From Flavobacteriales bacterium (GTDB lineage: Bacteria > Bacteroidota > Bacteroidia > Flavobacteriales_D > Crocinitomicaceae): 64,000 nucleotides of DNA. The DNA is taken from contig CANFJL010000001.1 in assembly GCA_947447525.1 (NCBI GenBank), forward strand, positions 62,001-126,000, written 5' to 3'. Below are positions 9,308-17,132 of this stretch, one piece after another (the first letter of the stretch is position 1; every line of letters begins with the position of its first letter). The position numbers and the translations under genes are program-made. Below the pieces are notes generated by a model. The model worked only from the letters and a program-made list of their open reading frames with translations, did not search any database and was not told the DNA's origin.

Positions 9308-10885
9308 ATGAAAAAAATAATAATATTTTCAATTTTATCTCTTGCCTTAGTAGGTGGGTTGATGTCCTCTTGTAAAAAGCAATTGAATCAAACTCCAAAG
9401 TATGGACTAAACGCAGAAGCTGTTTACAGTGACCCTGATAATTATATAAAAGTCCTTGCCAAGTGTTACTCTGGTTTGTCAATGTCCGGAAATCAAGGCC
9501 CAGCCGGACAAGCAGATATCGCTGGTATTGATGAAGGATTCTCAGCTTATGTTCGGGTATTATGGAATTTGCAAGAATTACCAACGGATGAAGCAATATG
9601 TGGATGGAATGATCCAGGGATTCCTGAATTGAACAAAACACAATGGAATTCTGAAAATGTTTGGGTGAAAGGAATGTATTACAGAATTTACTATCAAATA
9701 ACATTGTGTAATGAATTTATTTGGCAATCTCGCGATGAGAAATTGGCAGAAAGAGGCTTTAGTGATAGTGATATTGCAACCATTAGAACGTATCGTAATG
9801 AAGCAAGATTTCTAAGAGCTTTGAGCTATTATCATGCTATGGATTTATTTGGAAATGTTCCCTTTGTTGATGAAAATGATCGAGTAGGTGCCTTCCAACC
9901 ACCTCAAATTCAACGTGCTGATTTGTTCCAATATATTGAAGGTGAATTGCTGGACCTTTCTCCTAAGTTGCTAACTGCAGGTGCTGCACCTTATGGTAGA
10001 GCTTCTCAAACAGCGGTTCAATCATTGCTAGCTAAATTGTATTTGAATGCAGAAGTTTACACCGGTACTTCTCGATATTCTGATTGCGCTACACAATGTG
10101 AAGCTGTAATTAATGGTGGTACGCATCAATTAGACACGGATTATCAAAATTTATTTTTAGCAGATAATAATACTTCTCCTGAAGTTATTTTACCAGTTGT
10201 TTATGATGGACTTTATGCTCAAACTTGGGGTGGAACTACTTTCTTAGTTTGTGCTTCTCTTGGTGGCTCCATGGTTGCTGCTGATTATGGTGTAAATGGT
10301 AAATGGGGTGGTTTGCGTGCAAAACCTAACTTGGTGGATAAATTTGTTGACTCAACCCTCGACAGTCGTTTCTTATTTTACAGAACGGGTCAGTTAAAAG
10401 ATATTACCGTAATGGCTACTTTTTCGAATGGTTATGCCTTACCTAAATATAAAAATAAAACTGCTGCAGGTTTGAACGGTTCTAACAATGCTTCTTCTGC
10501 ACATGTGGATATTGATTTTCCAATGTTTCGTTTAGCTGACGTTTATTTAATGCTCGCGGAAGCTAAACATCGCTTAGGTGATCAAGGTACTGCTTTGACT
10601 TATGTAAATCTAGTGCGTGAAAGAGCCTATGGAAATACTACCTATAATCTTGGTGCTGTAAGTCTTTTAGATATTTTGGATGAAAGAGCGCGTGAATTGC
10701 AATGGGAAGGAACGAGAAGAACAGATCTAATTCGTTTTGGATTATTTACCAGTGGTTCTTATGTTTGGCCGTTTAAAGGCGGAGATGTTGCTGGTATCGG
10801 AGTTGATGATCATTTTAACCTTTACCCACTTCCTTCTTCTGATATTATTTTAAATCCTAATTTGTCTCAGAATCCTGGATATTAA
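9308..10885 (+). CDS. susD: SusD/RagB-family outer-membrane glycan-binding lipoprotein
   Basis: 525 residues with lipobox LMSSC (C22), so it is lipid-anchored at the cell surface. It shows the SusD fold: an N-terminal TPR-rich region (YRNEARFLRALSYYHAMDLFGNVP, residues ~160-185, abbreviated) and the typical end RARELQWEGTRRTDLIRFG, PLPSSDI and NPNLSQNPGY. Such proteins close the extracellular face of the SusC barrel and bind the glycan. It follows susC by 11 bases and is followed by a strong terminator. No SusE/F-like binding lipoprotein or SusR-like regulator lies next to it, so the binding set is minimal within this window. Confidence 0.93.
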   Translation: MKKIIIFSILSLALVGGLMSSCKKQLNQTPKYGLNAEAVYSDPDNYIKVLAKCYSGLSMSGNQGPAGQADIAGIDEGFSAYVRVLWNLQELPTDEAICGWNDPGIPELNKTQWNSENVWVKGMYYRIYYQITLCNEFIWQSRDEKLAERGFSDSDIATIRTYRNEARFLRALSYYHAMDLFGNVPFVDENDRVGAFQPPQIQRADLFQYIEGELLDLSPKLLTAGAAPYGRASQTAVQSLLAKLYLNAEVYTGTSRYSDCATQCEAVINGGTHQLDTDYQNLFLADNNTSPEVILPVVYDGLYAQTWGGTTFLVCASLGGSMVAADYGVNGKWGGLRAKPNLVDKFVDSTLDSRFLFYRTGQLKDITVMATFSNGYALPKYKNKTAAGLNGSNNASSAHVDIDFPMFRLADVYLMLAEAKHRLGDQGTALTYVNLVRERAYGNTTYNLGAVSLLDILDERARELQWEGTRRTDLIRFGLFTSGSYVWPFKGGDVAGIGVDDHFNLYPLPSSDIILNPNLSQNPGY

Positions 10886-10909
10886 TATTATTAATGGTGT
10901 TGATTGATG

Positions 10910-10941
10910 AAAGGGGTGTGCCAATTTGGCCCCCCTTTTTT
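10910..10941 (+). terminator. Rho-independent terminator of the starch/susCD locus
   Basis: AAAGGGG (10910-10916) pairs with CCCCTTT (10932-10938) around an inner GCC/GGC pairing, and a run of six T follows (10936-10941). It lies 25 bases after the susD stop and abuts the stop of the convergent DUF2490 gene, so it may also limit read-through in the other direction. Confidence 0.8.
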
Positions 10942-11638
10942 AGTTTAAATTGACTTTATAGGTAAGTCTTATAATATTACTTTTGGTCTTGTTTAAATAT
11001 TGCTCACGCATACCAAATCCTACATCGAGAGATTGGCGTTTGCTTAATTCTACTTCGAATCCAACAAAATGTCTAAAGGAGTTCATTCCGCTTTCAACAC
11101 TTATACTATTCAGTCCATAGATCACATCTCTATTCCATGAATAAAAAAGTTCAGTACTCGCATAAGGTGTCAATTTGAAGTTTTTGATATCGTACTTAAT
11201 TTGAAATTTATTTCTTAATATGGATTTGTTGCGTTGAAACTTAAAGGCTTCCCATTGCTGCTGACCAGTCCATTGTATCACTAACCTTTTACTCTTGGCA
11301 CCAAAAAGTTCTAAAAATGAAATATTGAGACCACAAGCAAATCTGTTGGAGATACTATTCGTTTTAAGATCAAGCGCACTCTGGGTATTTGGAAATACTG
11401 CATTTCGATATTTTATCAATGTCTTAACCCCAGGGGCAAGTTCATAGCTTAATTGAACAGTCGCTAATGATTTATTAAATCCAATGATGTTATCTCTTCT
11501 ATATTCGTATCCTATTTTAGTCTCTAGATGCTTAGCGAGCTTAATATTAGCCTCTAAACCCATCCAAAGATTTGTACTTTGAGCCATGCAAAACTCTCCC
11601 ATGAAAAGTGCCGCCAATAAGCATAATGTGTTCTTCAT
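10940..11638 (-). CDS. DUF2490-family outer-membrane beta-barrel protein
   Basis: 232 residues with signal peptide (MKNTLCLLAALFMGEFCMA-Q). The mature part consists of alternating amphipathic strands with recurring aromatic and charged residues (LWMGLEANIKL, ETKIGYEYRRDN, TLIKYRNAVF, FAYRF-like turns) and ends in a strand ITYKVNLN-type terminus. This is the pattern of DUF2490, a family of small putative outer-membrane barrels of unknown function. Its ATG shares one base with the stop of the upstream lipoprotein (TAATG), so translation is probably coupled. It is the last gene of the CotH-lipoprotein-DUF2490 operon. A surface or pore role with the CotH protein is possible but unproven. Confidence 0.75.
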   Translation of the reverse strand: MKNTLCLLAALFMGEFCMAQSTNLWMGLEANIKLAKHLETKIGYEYRRDNIIGFNKSLATVQLSYELAPGVKTLIKYRNAVFPNTQSALDLKTNSISNRFACGLNISFLELFGAKSKRLVIQWTGQQQWEAFKFQRNKSILRNKFQIKYDIKNFKLTPYASTELFYSWNRDVIYGLNSISVESGMNSFRHFVGFEVELSKRQSLDVGFGMREQYLNKTKSNIIRLTYKVNLN

Positions 11639-12396
11639 TAATATAGAATGTCAAATGTACCAGCTGCATTAATGCTTTGCTCACTATCAATTACTATTTC
11701 TTTGTCTAATTGCAGGGTTGCTCCTGTTCCATTGGCTTGTAAGGAATTTACATACACAGTATATTTCCCGACTTGTAAGCCTTCAAATGAGAATTCTCCA
11801 TTGGCATTGGTTCTCACATCTTGAGAGGCAAATGCATTTTGTCCATAAATAATATATACACGTTCATTAGCAATAGGGGAAGTCGCGGTAATTAAACCAT
11901 ATTTCCCTTGTTTTGATATATCAACGCTGAAAGAAGTGCTCCCATTGTCTGCATCTGGAACAGGCGCTAATGCAGCATTCTCAATTGATATTATGTCTTG
12001 TTGGATACTCGTAGTAAATCCTGAATTAGCAATTGCATCTATAGCAATTTTTGTATTCTGCGCTATGTCTAGGTTAGAATCACTGTAGTTAAATACAACT
12101 TCAATACCAATTCTGCCTGATAAATGTGGATCTGCATCCGAAATCCATGTGGGGTTACTGTAATAAATATAATAGTATTTAGAAGTCATATTGGTATTAA
12201 GCAACCAGTAATTTCCATGCTCTAATAAGGCTCCACTGGTGCAAGTAACTTCTGTAATTTCTACATCACCATTCTTAACTTGATGTCCTGTAACATTTCC
12301 TCGAATTGCTGCTGTTCCGCCCGGCCCCTCAATCTTTTTACAAGCTGTATTCAATAAAAGAACTGCGAGGGAAAAGAAATAAATTATTTTTTTCAT
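11638..12396 (-). CDS. Lipoprotein with C-terminal carboxypeptidase-regulatory-like beta domain
   Basis: 252 residues; lipobox LLNTAC (lipidated C19) followed by KKIEGPGG. The middle has no recognised family. Residues ~35-110 contain a tyrosine-rich stretch (YYYIYYSNPTW) and an aspartate-rich segment. The last ~85 residues (GKYGLITATSP, TNANGEFSFEGLQVGKYTVYV) form a transthyretin-like CarboxypepD_reg module, common in surface lipoproteins of Bacteroidota. The gene is 4 bases downstream of the CotH gene and overlaps the DUF2490 gene by one base, so all three are co-expressed. It could be an anchor or accessory for the CotH kinase; that is inference from position only. Confidence 0.7.
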   Translation of the reverse strand: MKKIIYFFSLAVLLLNTACKKIEGPGGTAAIRGNVTGHQVKNGDVEITEVTCTSGALLEHGNYWLLNTNMTSKYYYIYYSNPTWISDADPHLSGRIGIEVVFNYSDSNLDIAQNTKIAIDAIANSGFTTSIQQDIISIENAALAPVPDADNGSTSFSVDISKQGKYGLITATSPIANERVYIIYGQNAFASQDVRTNANGEFSFEGLQVGKYTVYVNSLQANGTGATLQLDKEIVIDSEQSINAAGTFDILY

Positions 12397-12400
12397 ATGC

Positions 12401-14578
12401 TTATTTTTGGATGATGATTTTGTAATTTTTTTGATTCATTTGTGGAATGCTTATAAAGTAAATTCCGGAGGCTAAATTAGAAGTGTTTAATAAATAGGAG
12501 TAAACATCAGCCATGGTTTCTATGACTATTTTTCCTTGGCTGTCCCGAACAATGACCTCAGTTTTCTGGATTAAGCCATCAATAAATAAGGATTCCGCAG
12601 CTGGATTTGGAAAGATTCTGATGGCTTCTTCGGCTATTGTTTGCGTTCCTAAGGAACTACAAGTGCCAAACATATTATTGTCCATCCATACTAAACGACT
12701 GCTGGTCCAACTTTTTAAGTATTCCATTTCTTCAATATAGGTCTGTCCAATAAAATTATTGGGCCATACATAGGTGCCTAAGATCGGCCATTTCGTGTAA
12801 GTTCTTTGTGCAGGCAAGGTTAATGCCATGGACATACTGTCAATATAATTCATTAAGACACTCGAATCCAATATACTTGTCCTTAATTCTAGCCACCTGC
12901 ATTTTACACGATTGGCATAAATAGAGTCTTGTAGCATTCTGTTCCACCAAAATGGATTGTCTAAACCACCACCGCAAATGGCATTAAAGTTAATTTCCCA
13001 TCCAGTTGTATTTCCACCCTGACAATAGTTTGCATTTCCCCATCCTAAATTGAAATCCCATAAGGGTCCAGCCACTAATTTCCCTCCTTCACTGAACCTT
13101 TCTTTGTATAAGAAAGTAGATATTCTATATCCATCAACATTTTTGGATAATTCATTGATCAGCATATAATCGATAAAGGAAGCTTCATCTGCATAAGCTC
13201 TAAAACCAATTTGAGGATCAGCAAAATTGGGTCCTGCTAAGGCAGTTTCCCAAGCGCTAACATAGGATTGGATATATTGTTTCTGCAAGGGATGAATTAC
13301 CTCAATACTTGGATCATGTAATTGATAATTAATAGCACTGTTTCCTGGTGTAGCAGAAGTAAATGGCGAGGTCCAAGCGATAATTCCGCCACCTGTTGTC
13401 TTGTCTACTTTTACAATATACCCACCTGTTATATGATTGTCGACCGTATCGATGTATTCCAAAGGGTCAATGCCAACTCTTCCAGGATTTATTTTAATGC
13501 GTTCCATAAATACATAGACGCCTACATATTCATCATTTAGAATGAGCTCACATAATTTGGTCCGAGGCGCGTAGTTTCCCGTTTCGTTCCCAAGTTTAAA
13601 AGTAAGTACATTCCTAATCAATGATTTATCTGTATAGGGAGCATAAAGGATCCAATCATTATCACTCGGCCAGTCAAAAATACTTACATTGTAATTGACA
13701 GAGTCAGGCCCGCGCGTTTCTAGTCCATAGGATTTTGCTGGAAACATGGAGGAAGAAGACCCCCTTGTTTCAATTGCAATTTGCCCATAAAACCCATTGT
13801 AAGGATTATTTATGTTATTTAATTGCCCGGGACCGTTGTCTATGATGCCCATATAACCATCAATTTTTGGAGCATCTGGAATAGCAATATGGTTGGTGCT
13901 AATTACAACAATCGGTAGGGTAGAGGTAATAAATTCAAACGGAGCAACAAACCATGATGGTGTTATGCCGTAGTCATTCGAAGTATTATTTATTCCTAAG
14001 GTTAAAAAAGGCCTTGCGCTTAAATCACTTCCATTGGCAGTCTGATTGTGAACTTCAACACTAAGGACATTAGCTCCTTGAACTAGGAAACTTACAAATT
14101 GAGCAGGATTAAAAATAAATTCATCAGGCAAGCCATTTTGGTATAATTGCGCTTCGTGAGATGCACTCGCAAATAAATTGAATGCAGCAGGTTGTCCAAT
14201 AGTCCCTAAATTATTCCTTGCAATTTCAAAGCCATTGAGGTAAGCAATGAATCCATCGTCATAATCCATGTGAAAGATTATTTTTGATAAGGCATTAATG
14301 TCAGTGATGTTAAATGATTTCCTCATATAAACACTTACTGAACCGTTTGGAATTACAGTACCATCATCATTGTCTCCAAACCCAAAACCACCCATATTTG
14401 TTTGCCATGTACTTGCGTCAAAACTTGGCTGATTCCATGAGGTGCTAGTGGTAGCAGTTGGGACAATATATTGCCATTGTTGCGTGTCCCTAACTACGGT
14501 TTCATAATGATCCGTTTGCGCAATGACAATATTTGCAAAAAGGAAAAAGAAGAAAAATGAAATGGAGTAAGCTTTCAT
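12401..14578 (-). CDS. Secreted CotH-family kinase with T9SS sorting domain
   Basis: 725 residues. A signal peptide (to VIA-Q) is followed by a ~170-residue beta domain (FDASTWQTNMGGFGFGDND, SKIIFHMDYDDGFIAYLNG) of the galactose-binding/lectin sandwich type. The CotH core has IETRGSSSSMFPAKSYG with K282, then GVYVFMERIKI and WDFNLGWGN (W507-N510, metal-binding D508). The last ~80 residues are a T9SS type A sorting domain (IFPNPAAESLFI, SNLASGIYFISI). It is first in a three-gene operon with a lipoprotein and a DUF2490 barrel. The catalytic lysine and aspartate are present, so it may be an active secreted kinase. It is longer and more complete than the CotH protein at 406-1821. Confidence 0.85.
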   Translation of the reverse strand: MKAYSISFFFFFLFANIVIAQTDHYETVVRDTQQWQYIVPTATTSTSWNQPSFDASTWQTNMGGFGFGDNDDGTVIPNGSVSVYMRKSFNITDINALSKIIFHMDYDDGFIAYLNGFEIARNNLGTIGQPAAFNLFASASHEAQLYQNGLPDEFIFNPAQFVSFLVQGANVLSVEVHNQTANGSDLSARPFLTLGINNTSNDYGITPSWFVAPFEFITSTLPIVVISTNHIAIPDAPKIDGYMGIIDNGPGQLNNINNPYNGFYGQIAIETRGSSSSMFPAKSYGLETRGPDSVNYNVSIFDWPSDNDWILYAPYTDKSLIRNVLTFKLGNETGNYAPRTKLCELILNDEYVGVYVFMERIKINPGRVGIDPLEYIDTVDNHITGGYIVKVDKTTGGGIIAWTSPFTSATPGNSAINYQLHDPSIEVIHPLQKQYIQSYVSAWETALAGPNFADPQIGFRAYADEASFIDYMLINELSKNVDGYRISTFLYKERFSEGGKLVAGPLWDFNLGWGNANYCQGGNTTGWEINFNAICGGGLDNPFWWNRMLQDSIYANRVKCRWLELRTSILDSSVLMNYIDSMSMALTLPAQRTYTKWPILGTYVWPNNFIGQTYIEEMEYLKSWTSSRLVWMDNNMFGTCSSLGTQTIAEEAIRIFPNPAAESLFIDGLIQKTEVIVRDSQGKIVIETMADVYSYLLNTSNLASGIYFISIPQMNQKNYKIIIQK

Positions 14579-14645
14579 TTAATAAAGCTAATGCTTATTA
14601 TCCTAATATTAAAATTATGTTACCGAACTTATATAACAAGCATTG

Positions 14646-16253
14646 TTAAGAAGCTTTTTTGAATCTAATAAAGATCGAAAATATTAGGATTAATAAACTT
14701 AGGCACATACCTATTACCCCTAAATAATCTCCCCATTTTACATAAAAAGTAGTATTATTTTTTAATGGAATTGGCATAGAAAAAACGGCTTCTTCCCAAT
14801 AATTAGTTTGTTTAAGGATAGTGCCATAATCATCAATTACACCGCTAGTTCCCGTATTGGCTGAGCGCACCACCCATCGCCTGTTTTCAATGGCTCGAAG
14901 TCGAGCAAAACTAAAATGTTGTTGGTATCCTGGGGTATCTCCCCACCAACCATCATTGGTTAAAATACAAATTAGATTAGATCCTTTTTTTGTTTGAGTA
15001 GCAAGGTAAGCACCATATATGGATTCGTAACAGACCACTGGCGCTAAGCCGAACCCTTTGTCTTCAAAGTCTTTGTCTTGAAAAATACTTGCTTCAGATT
15101 CCACACCTAAGGTGCCTGAAGTACCACCGTTTTGAATGGCTAGTGTTTCTAGGAAGGGAAAAATATTTGAAAATGGAATTTTTTCAACTCCAAGCACAAG
15201 TTTAGATTTATGAATAAACGCAGGTGTTTTTTTTAAAGATAAATAAAGTGATGCATTGTAACTTTCATAATAGCCTCCCTCAAATGGGATAGATGCTCGA
15301 GAGTTTTTAGTTCTAAAAATTTGGTAGGTGGAAGCCCCGATGAGTAATTTTAATCGCTCATTTCCTTTGAATAAATTTTTCCCTAATATTTGGTAGTAAG
15401 AAGTGGTACTTTCTTTTTCATTGAATCCTTCGCTTAAGGCTGTTTCTGGACCTAAGACCAAATCGGTATGTGAATCGATTTTTTGTGCTGCTAAATGAAT
15501 GAATTTTAAAGTTTGTGCTTCACTTGAGTTTTCAATAAATTTTTCTTTGTAAGGATCAATATTGGGTTGAACAACTACAACATTTAGATTTTTATTTAGC
15601 ACTGTGGTCCTCGTATCAATAAGAAGTAGAAAAGAAATAATTATTGGAGTTATTAAAACACAAACAAGTGTAATTATTGATTTCTTTATGGGACTTTTTT
15701 GCACTAATTGCTGGAGGAATTGATAACTTAATATGTTGACTGCAATAATCCAAACAGTTCCCCCTAATGCACCGGTGTATTCATACCATTGAATCCAATG
15801 TGTACGAATGGAAAAGAAATTCCCAAAATTCAACCAAGGATGTGATAGTTCCCAATTCAAATGCAGGTATTCAAAACTCAACCAAATGGGGATTAGACTC
15901 CATAGGGATAGGAAGCGTTCTGTCTTTTTGTAAATAATGTGGAACAAAGTGTAAAAGATCGCCATCAATAAGGAGTTGAATATAAATGCCATGAGCGCAC
16001 CATTGACATCCGCATTCCAAATCCACCAAGTGGTTCCTATATTGAAGATTAAAAAGGTTAAATAGGCTTGTGGAAATACTGCAATACCTTTGGCGCCTTT
16101 TGAAATAAGAGAACCTTGAACAAAAAATAAGGGGACAAGGGCAATAAATACAAGGGGACTTAAACTTCCAGTGTAAGGAAAAGCAAGCGTAAGTAAGCAA
16201 CCACTCAAACAGGAGAGTAGGTAGCGCTGCGTTCGTTGAATCCCTTTATTCAT
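14646..16253 (-). CDS. lnt: Apolipoprotein N-acyltransferase
   Basis: 535 residues. The N-terminal ~210 residues form about seven to eight membrane segments, and the C-terminal part is a periplasmic nitrilase-like domain. The catalytic triad is visible as E270 (VLGPETA), K349 (FIHKSKL) and C408 (VVCYES), matching E267/K335/C387 of E. coli Lnt. It transfers the third acyl chain to the N-terminal cysteine of lipoproteins in the inner membrane, which suits the many lipoproteins in this window. The start MNKGIQRTQR lies 22 bases beyond the rpmA terminator on the same strand, so lnt probably has its own promoter or depends on read-through. Confidence 0.93.
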   Translation of the reverse strand: MNKGIQRTQRYLLSCLSGCLLTLAFPYTGSLSPLVFIALVPLFFVQGSLISKGAKGIAVFPQAYLTFLIFNIGTTWWIWNADVNGALMAFIFNSLLMAIFYTLFHIIYKKTERFLSLWSLIPIWLSFEYLHLNWELSHPWLNFGNFFSIRTHWIQWYEYTGALGGTVWIIAVNILSYQFLQQLVQKSPIKKSIITLVCVLITPIIISFLLLIDTRTTVLNKNLNVVVVQPNIDPYKEKFIENSSEAQTLKFIHLAAQKIDSHTDLVLGPETALSEGFNEKESTTSYYQILGKNLFKGNERLKLLIGASTYQIFRTKNSRASIPFEGGYYESYNASLYLSLKKTPAFIHKSKLVLGVEKIPFSNIFPFLETLAIQNGGTSGTLGVESEASIFQDKDFEDKGFGLAPVVCYESIYGAYLATQTKKGSNLICILTNDGWWGDTPGYQQHFSFARLRAIENRRWVVRSANTGTSGVIDDYGTILKQTNYWEEAVFSMPIPLKNNTTFYVKWGDYLGVIGMCLSLLILIFSIFIRFKKAS

Positions 16254-16274
16254 GCTTAAAAGTAATAATTAATC

Positions 16275-16308
16275 AAAAAAAAAGGGTCAACAATGTCGAC
16301 CCTTTTTT
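16275..16308 (-). terminator. Terminator of rplU-rpmA
   Basis: Stem GGGTC (16284-16288) pairs with GACCC (16298-16302), extended by flanking A and T runs. Read leftwards, the stem is followed by nine T (complement of 16275-16283). It lies 15 bases after the rpmA stop, before lnt. Confidence 0.82.
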
Positions 16309-16322
16309 AAAGTTTTGAAAAC

Positions 16323-16595
16323 TTATGCAGTGGCAGTTTCTGGAAAAGGAACAATAGATACAAAAGATCTGTTGTCTTTTTTCTTACGAAACTCAACTAA
16401 TCCATCCGTTAAAGCAAATAAAGTATGGTCTTTTCCAATTCCAACATTATTTCCTGGATGATGGTTAGTACCGCGTTGACGAACAATAATGTTCCCTGCG
16501 ATTGCTGCTTGTCCACCAAATATTTTTACACCTAGGCGCTTGCTATGTGACTCGCGACCGTTTTTCGAACTACCTGCTCCTTTTTTGTGTGCCAT
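16323..16595 (-). CDS. rpmA: 50S ribosomal protein L27
   Basis: 90 residues beginning [16 protein letters not shown], the invariant L27 N-terminus that reaches towards the peptidyl-transferase centre. Then come [37 protein letters not shown] and a short basic/hydrophobic tail. No cleavable N-terminal extension of the Firmicutes kind is present. It lies 38 bases downstream of rplU, in the order found in most bacteria, and is followed by a terminator. Confidence 0.97.
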   Translation of the reverse strand: MAHKKGAGSSKNGRESHSKRLGVKIFGGQAAIAGNIIVRQRGTNHHPGNNVGIGKDHTLFALTDGLVEFRKKKDNRSFVSIVPFPETATA

Positions 16596-16633
16596 TTTAC
16601 TATTTTTTAGTTTCCCGGAGGAAATATTTTAAA

Positions 16634-16945
16634 CTAAGCCTTAATATTTGTAATTTGAATAGAAGTGAATTGCTGACGGTGGCCATTTTTCTTCTTATAT
16701 CCTTTTCTTCGTTTCTTTTTGAAAACGATTACTTTATCACCTTTAATGTGATCAATTACTGTTGCGGTTACTTTTGCACCGTCTATAGCTGGGGCGCCAA
16801 GAGTAATTTTTCCATCGTTGTCAATTAACATCACACGATCAAATTCTATTTTTGATCCTGCTTCTGCCGCTAAACGATGAACAAAAACTTTTTGGTCTTT
16901 TTGCACTTTAAATTGCTGCCCTGCTATCTCTACTATTGCGTACAT
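16634..16945 (-). CDS. rplU: 50S ribosomal protein L21
   Basis: 103 residues: [18 protein letters not shown], then [18 protein letters not shown] central strands and the conserved [24 protein letters not shown]-binding segment (given in part). The length matches the family. It is the first gene of rplU-rpmA and is preceded by a perfect Bacteroidota promoter, as expected for a strongly expressed ribosomal operon. Confidence 0.97.
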   Translation of the reverse strand: MYAIVEIAGQQFKVQKDQKVFVHRLAAEAGSKIEFDRVMLIDNDGKITLGAPAIDGAKVTATVIDHIKGDKVIVFKKKRRKGYKKKNGHRQQFTSIQITNIKA

Positions 16946-16986
16946 TTAGCTAATTTTTTAAGTTTATTATTCTGTTTTAAGGACGG

Positions 16987-17017
16987 CAAAGATACTGTTT
17001 AATTCGTTATTCGCAAA
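16987..17017 (-). promoter_or_regulatory. Consensus promoter of rplU-rpmA
   Basis: On the - strand, TTTG (complement of 17014-17017) is followed by 19 bases and then TATCTTTG (complement of 16987-16994). This is an exact fit to TTTG-N19-TAnnTTTG. The predicted transcription start is near 16981, giving a ~36-base leader. Confidence 0.82.
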
Positions 17018-17132
17018 TAATATGATGGATTTATTTTTACTGAATGTCAATCTTAAAAGTGCTGAATAGTCATTTTGAATTTTACCCTTGCTTTTCAAAG
17101 CTTATTTCTCTTACATTTATAAAAAATTAAGC

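Noticed and set aside
9306..9704. 132-codon open frame on the - strand
   Set aside because: Antisense to the start of susD; composition mirrors the sense codons and it has no signal, domain or neighbour in that direction.
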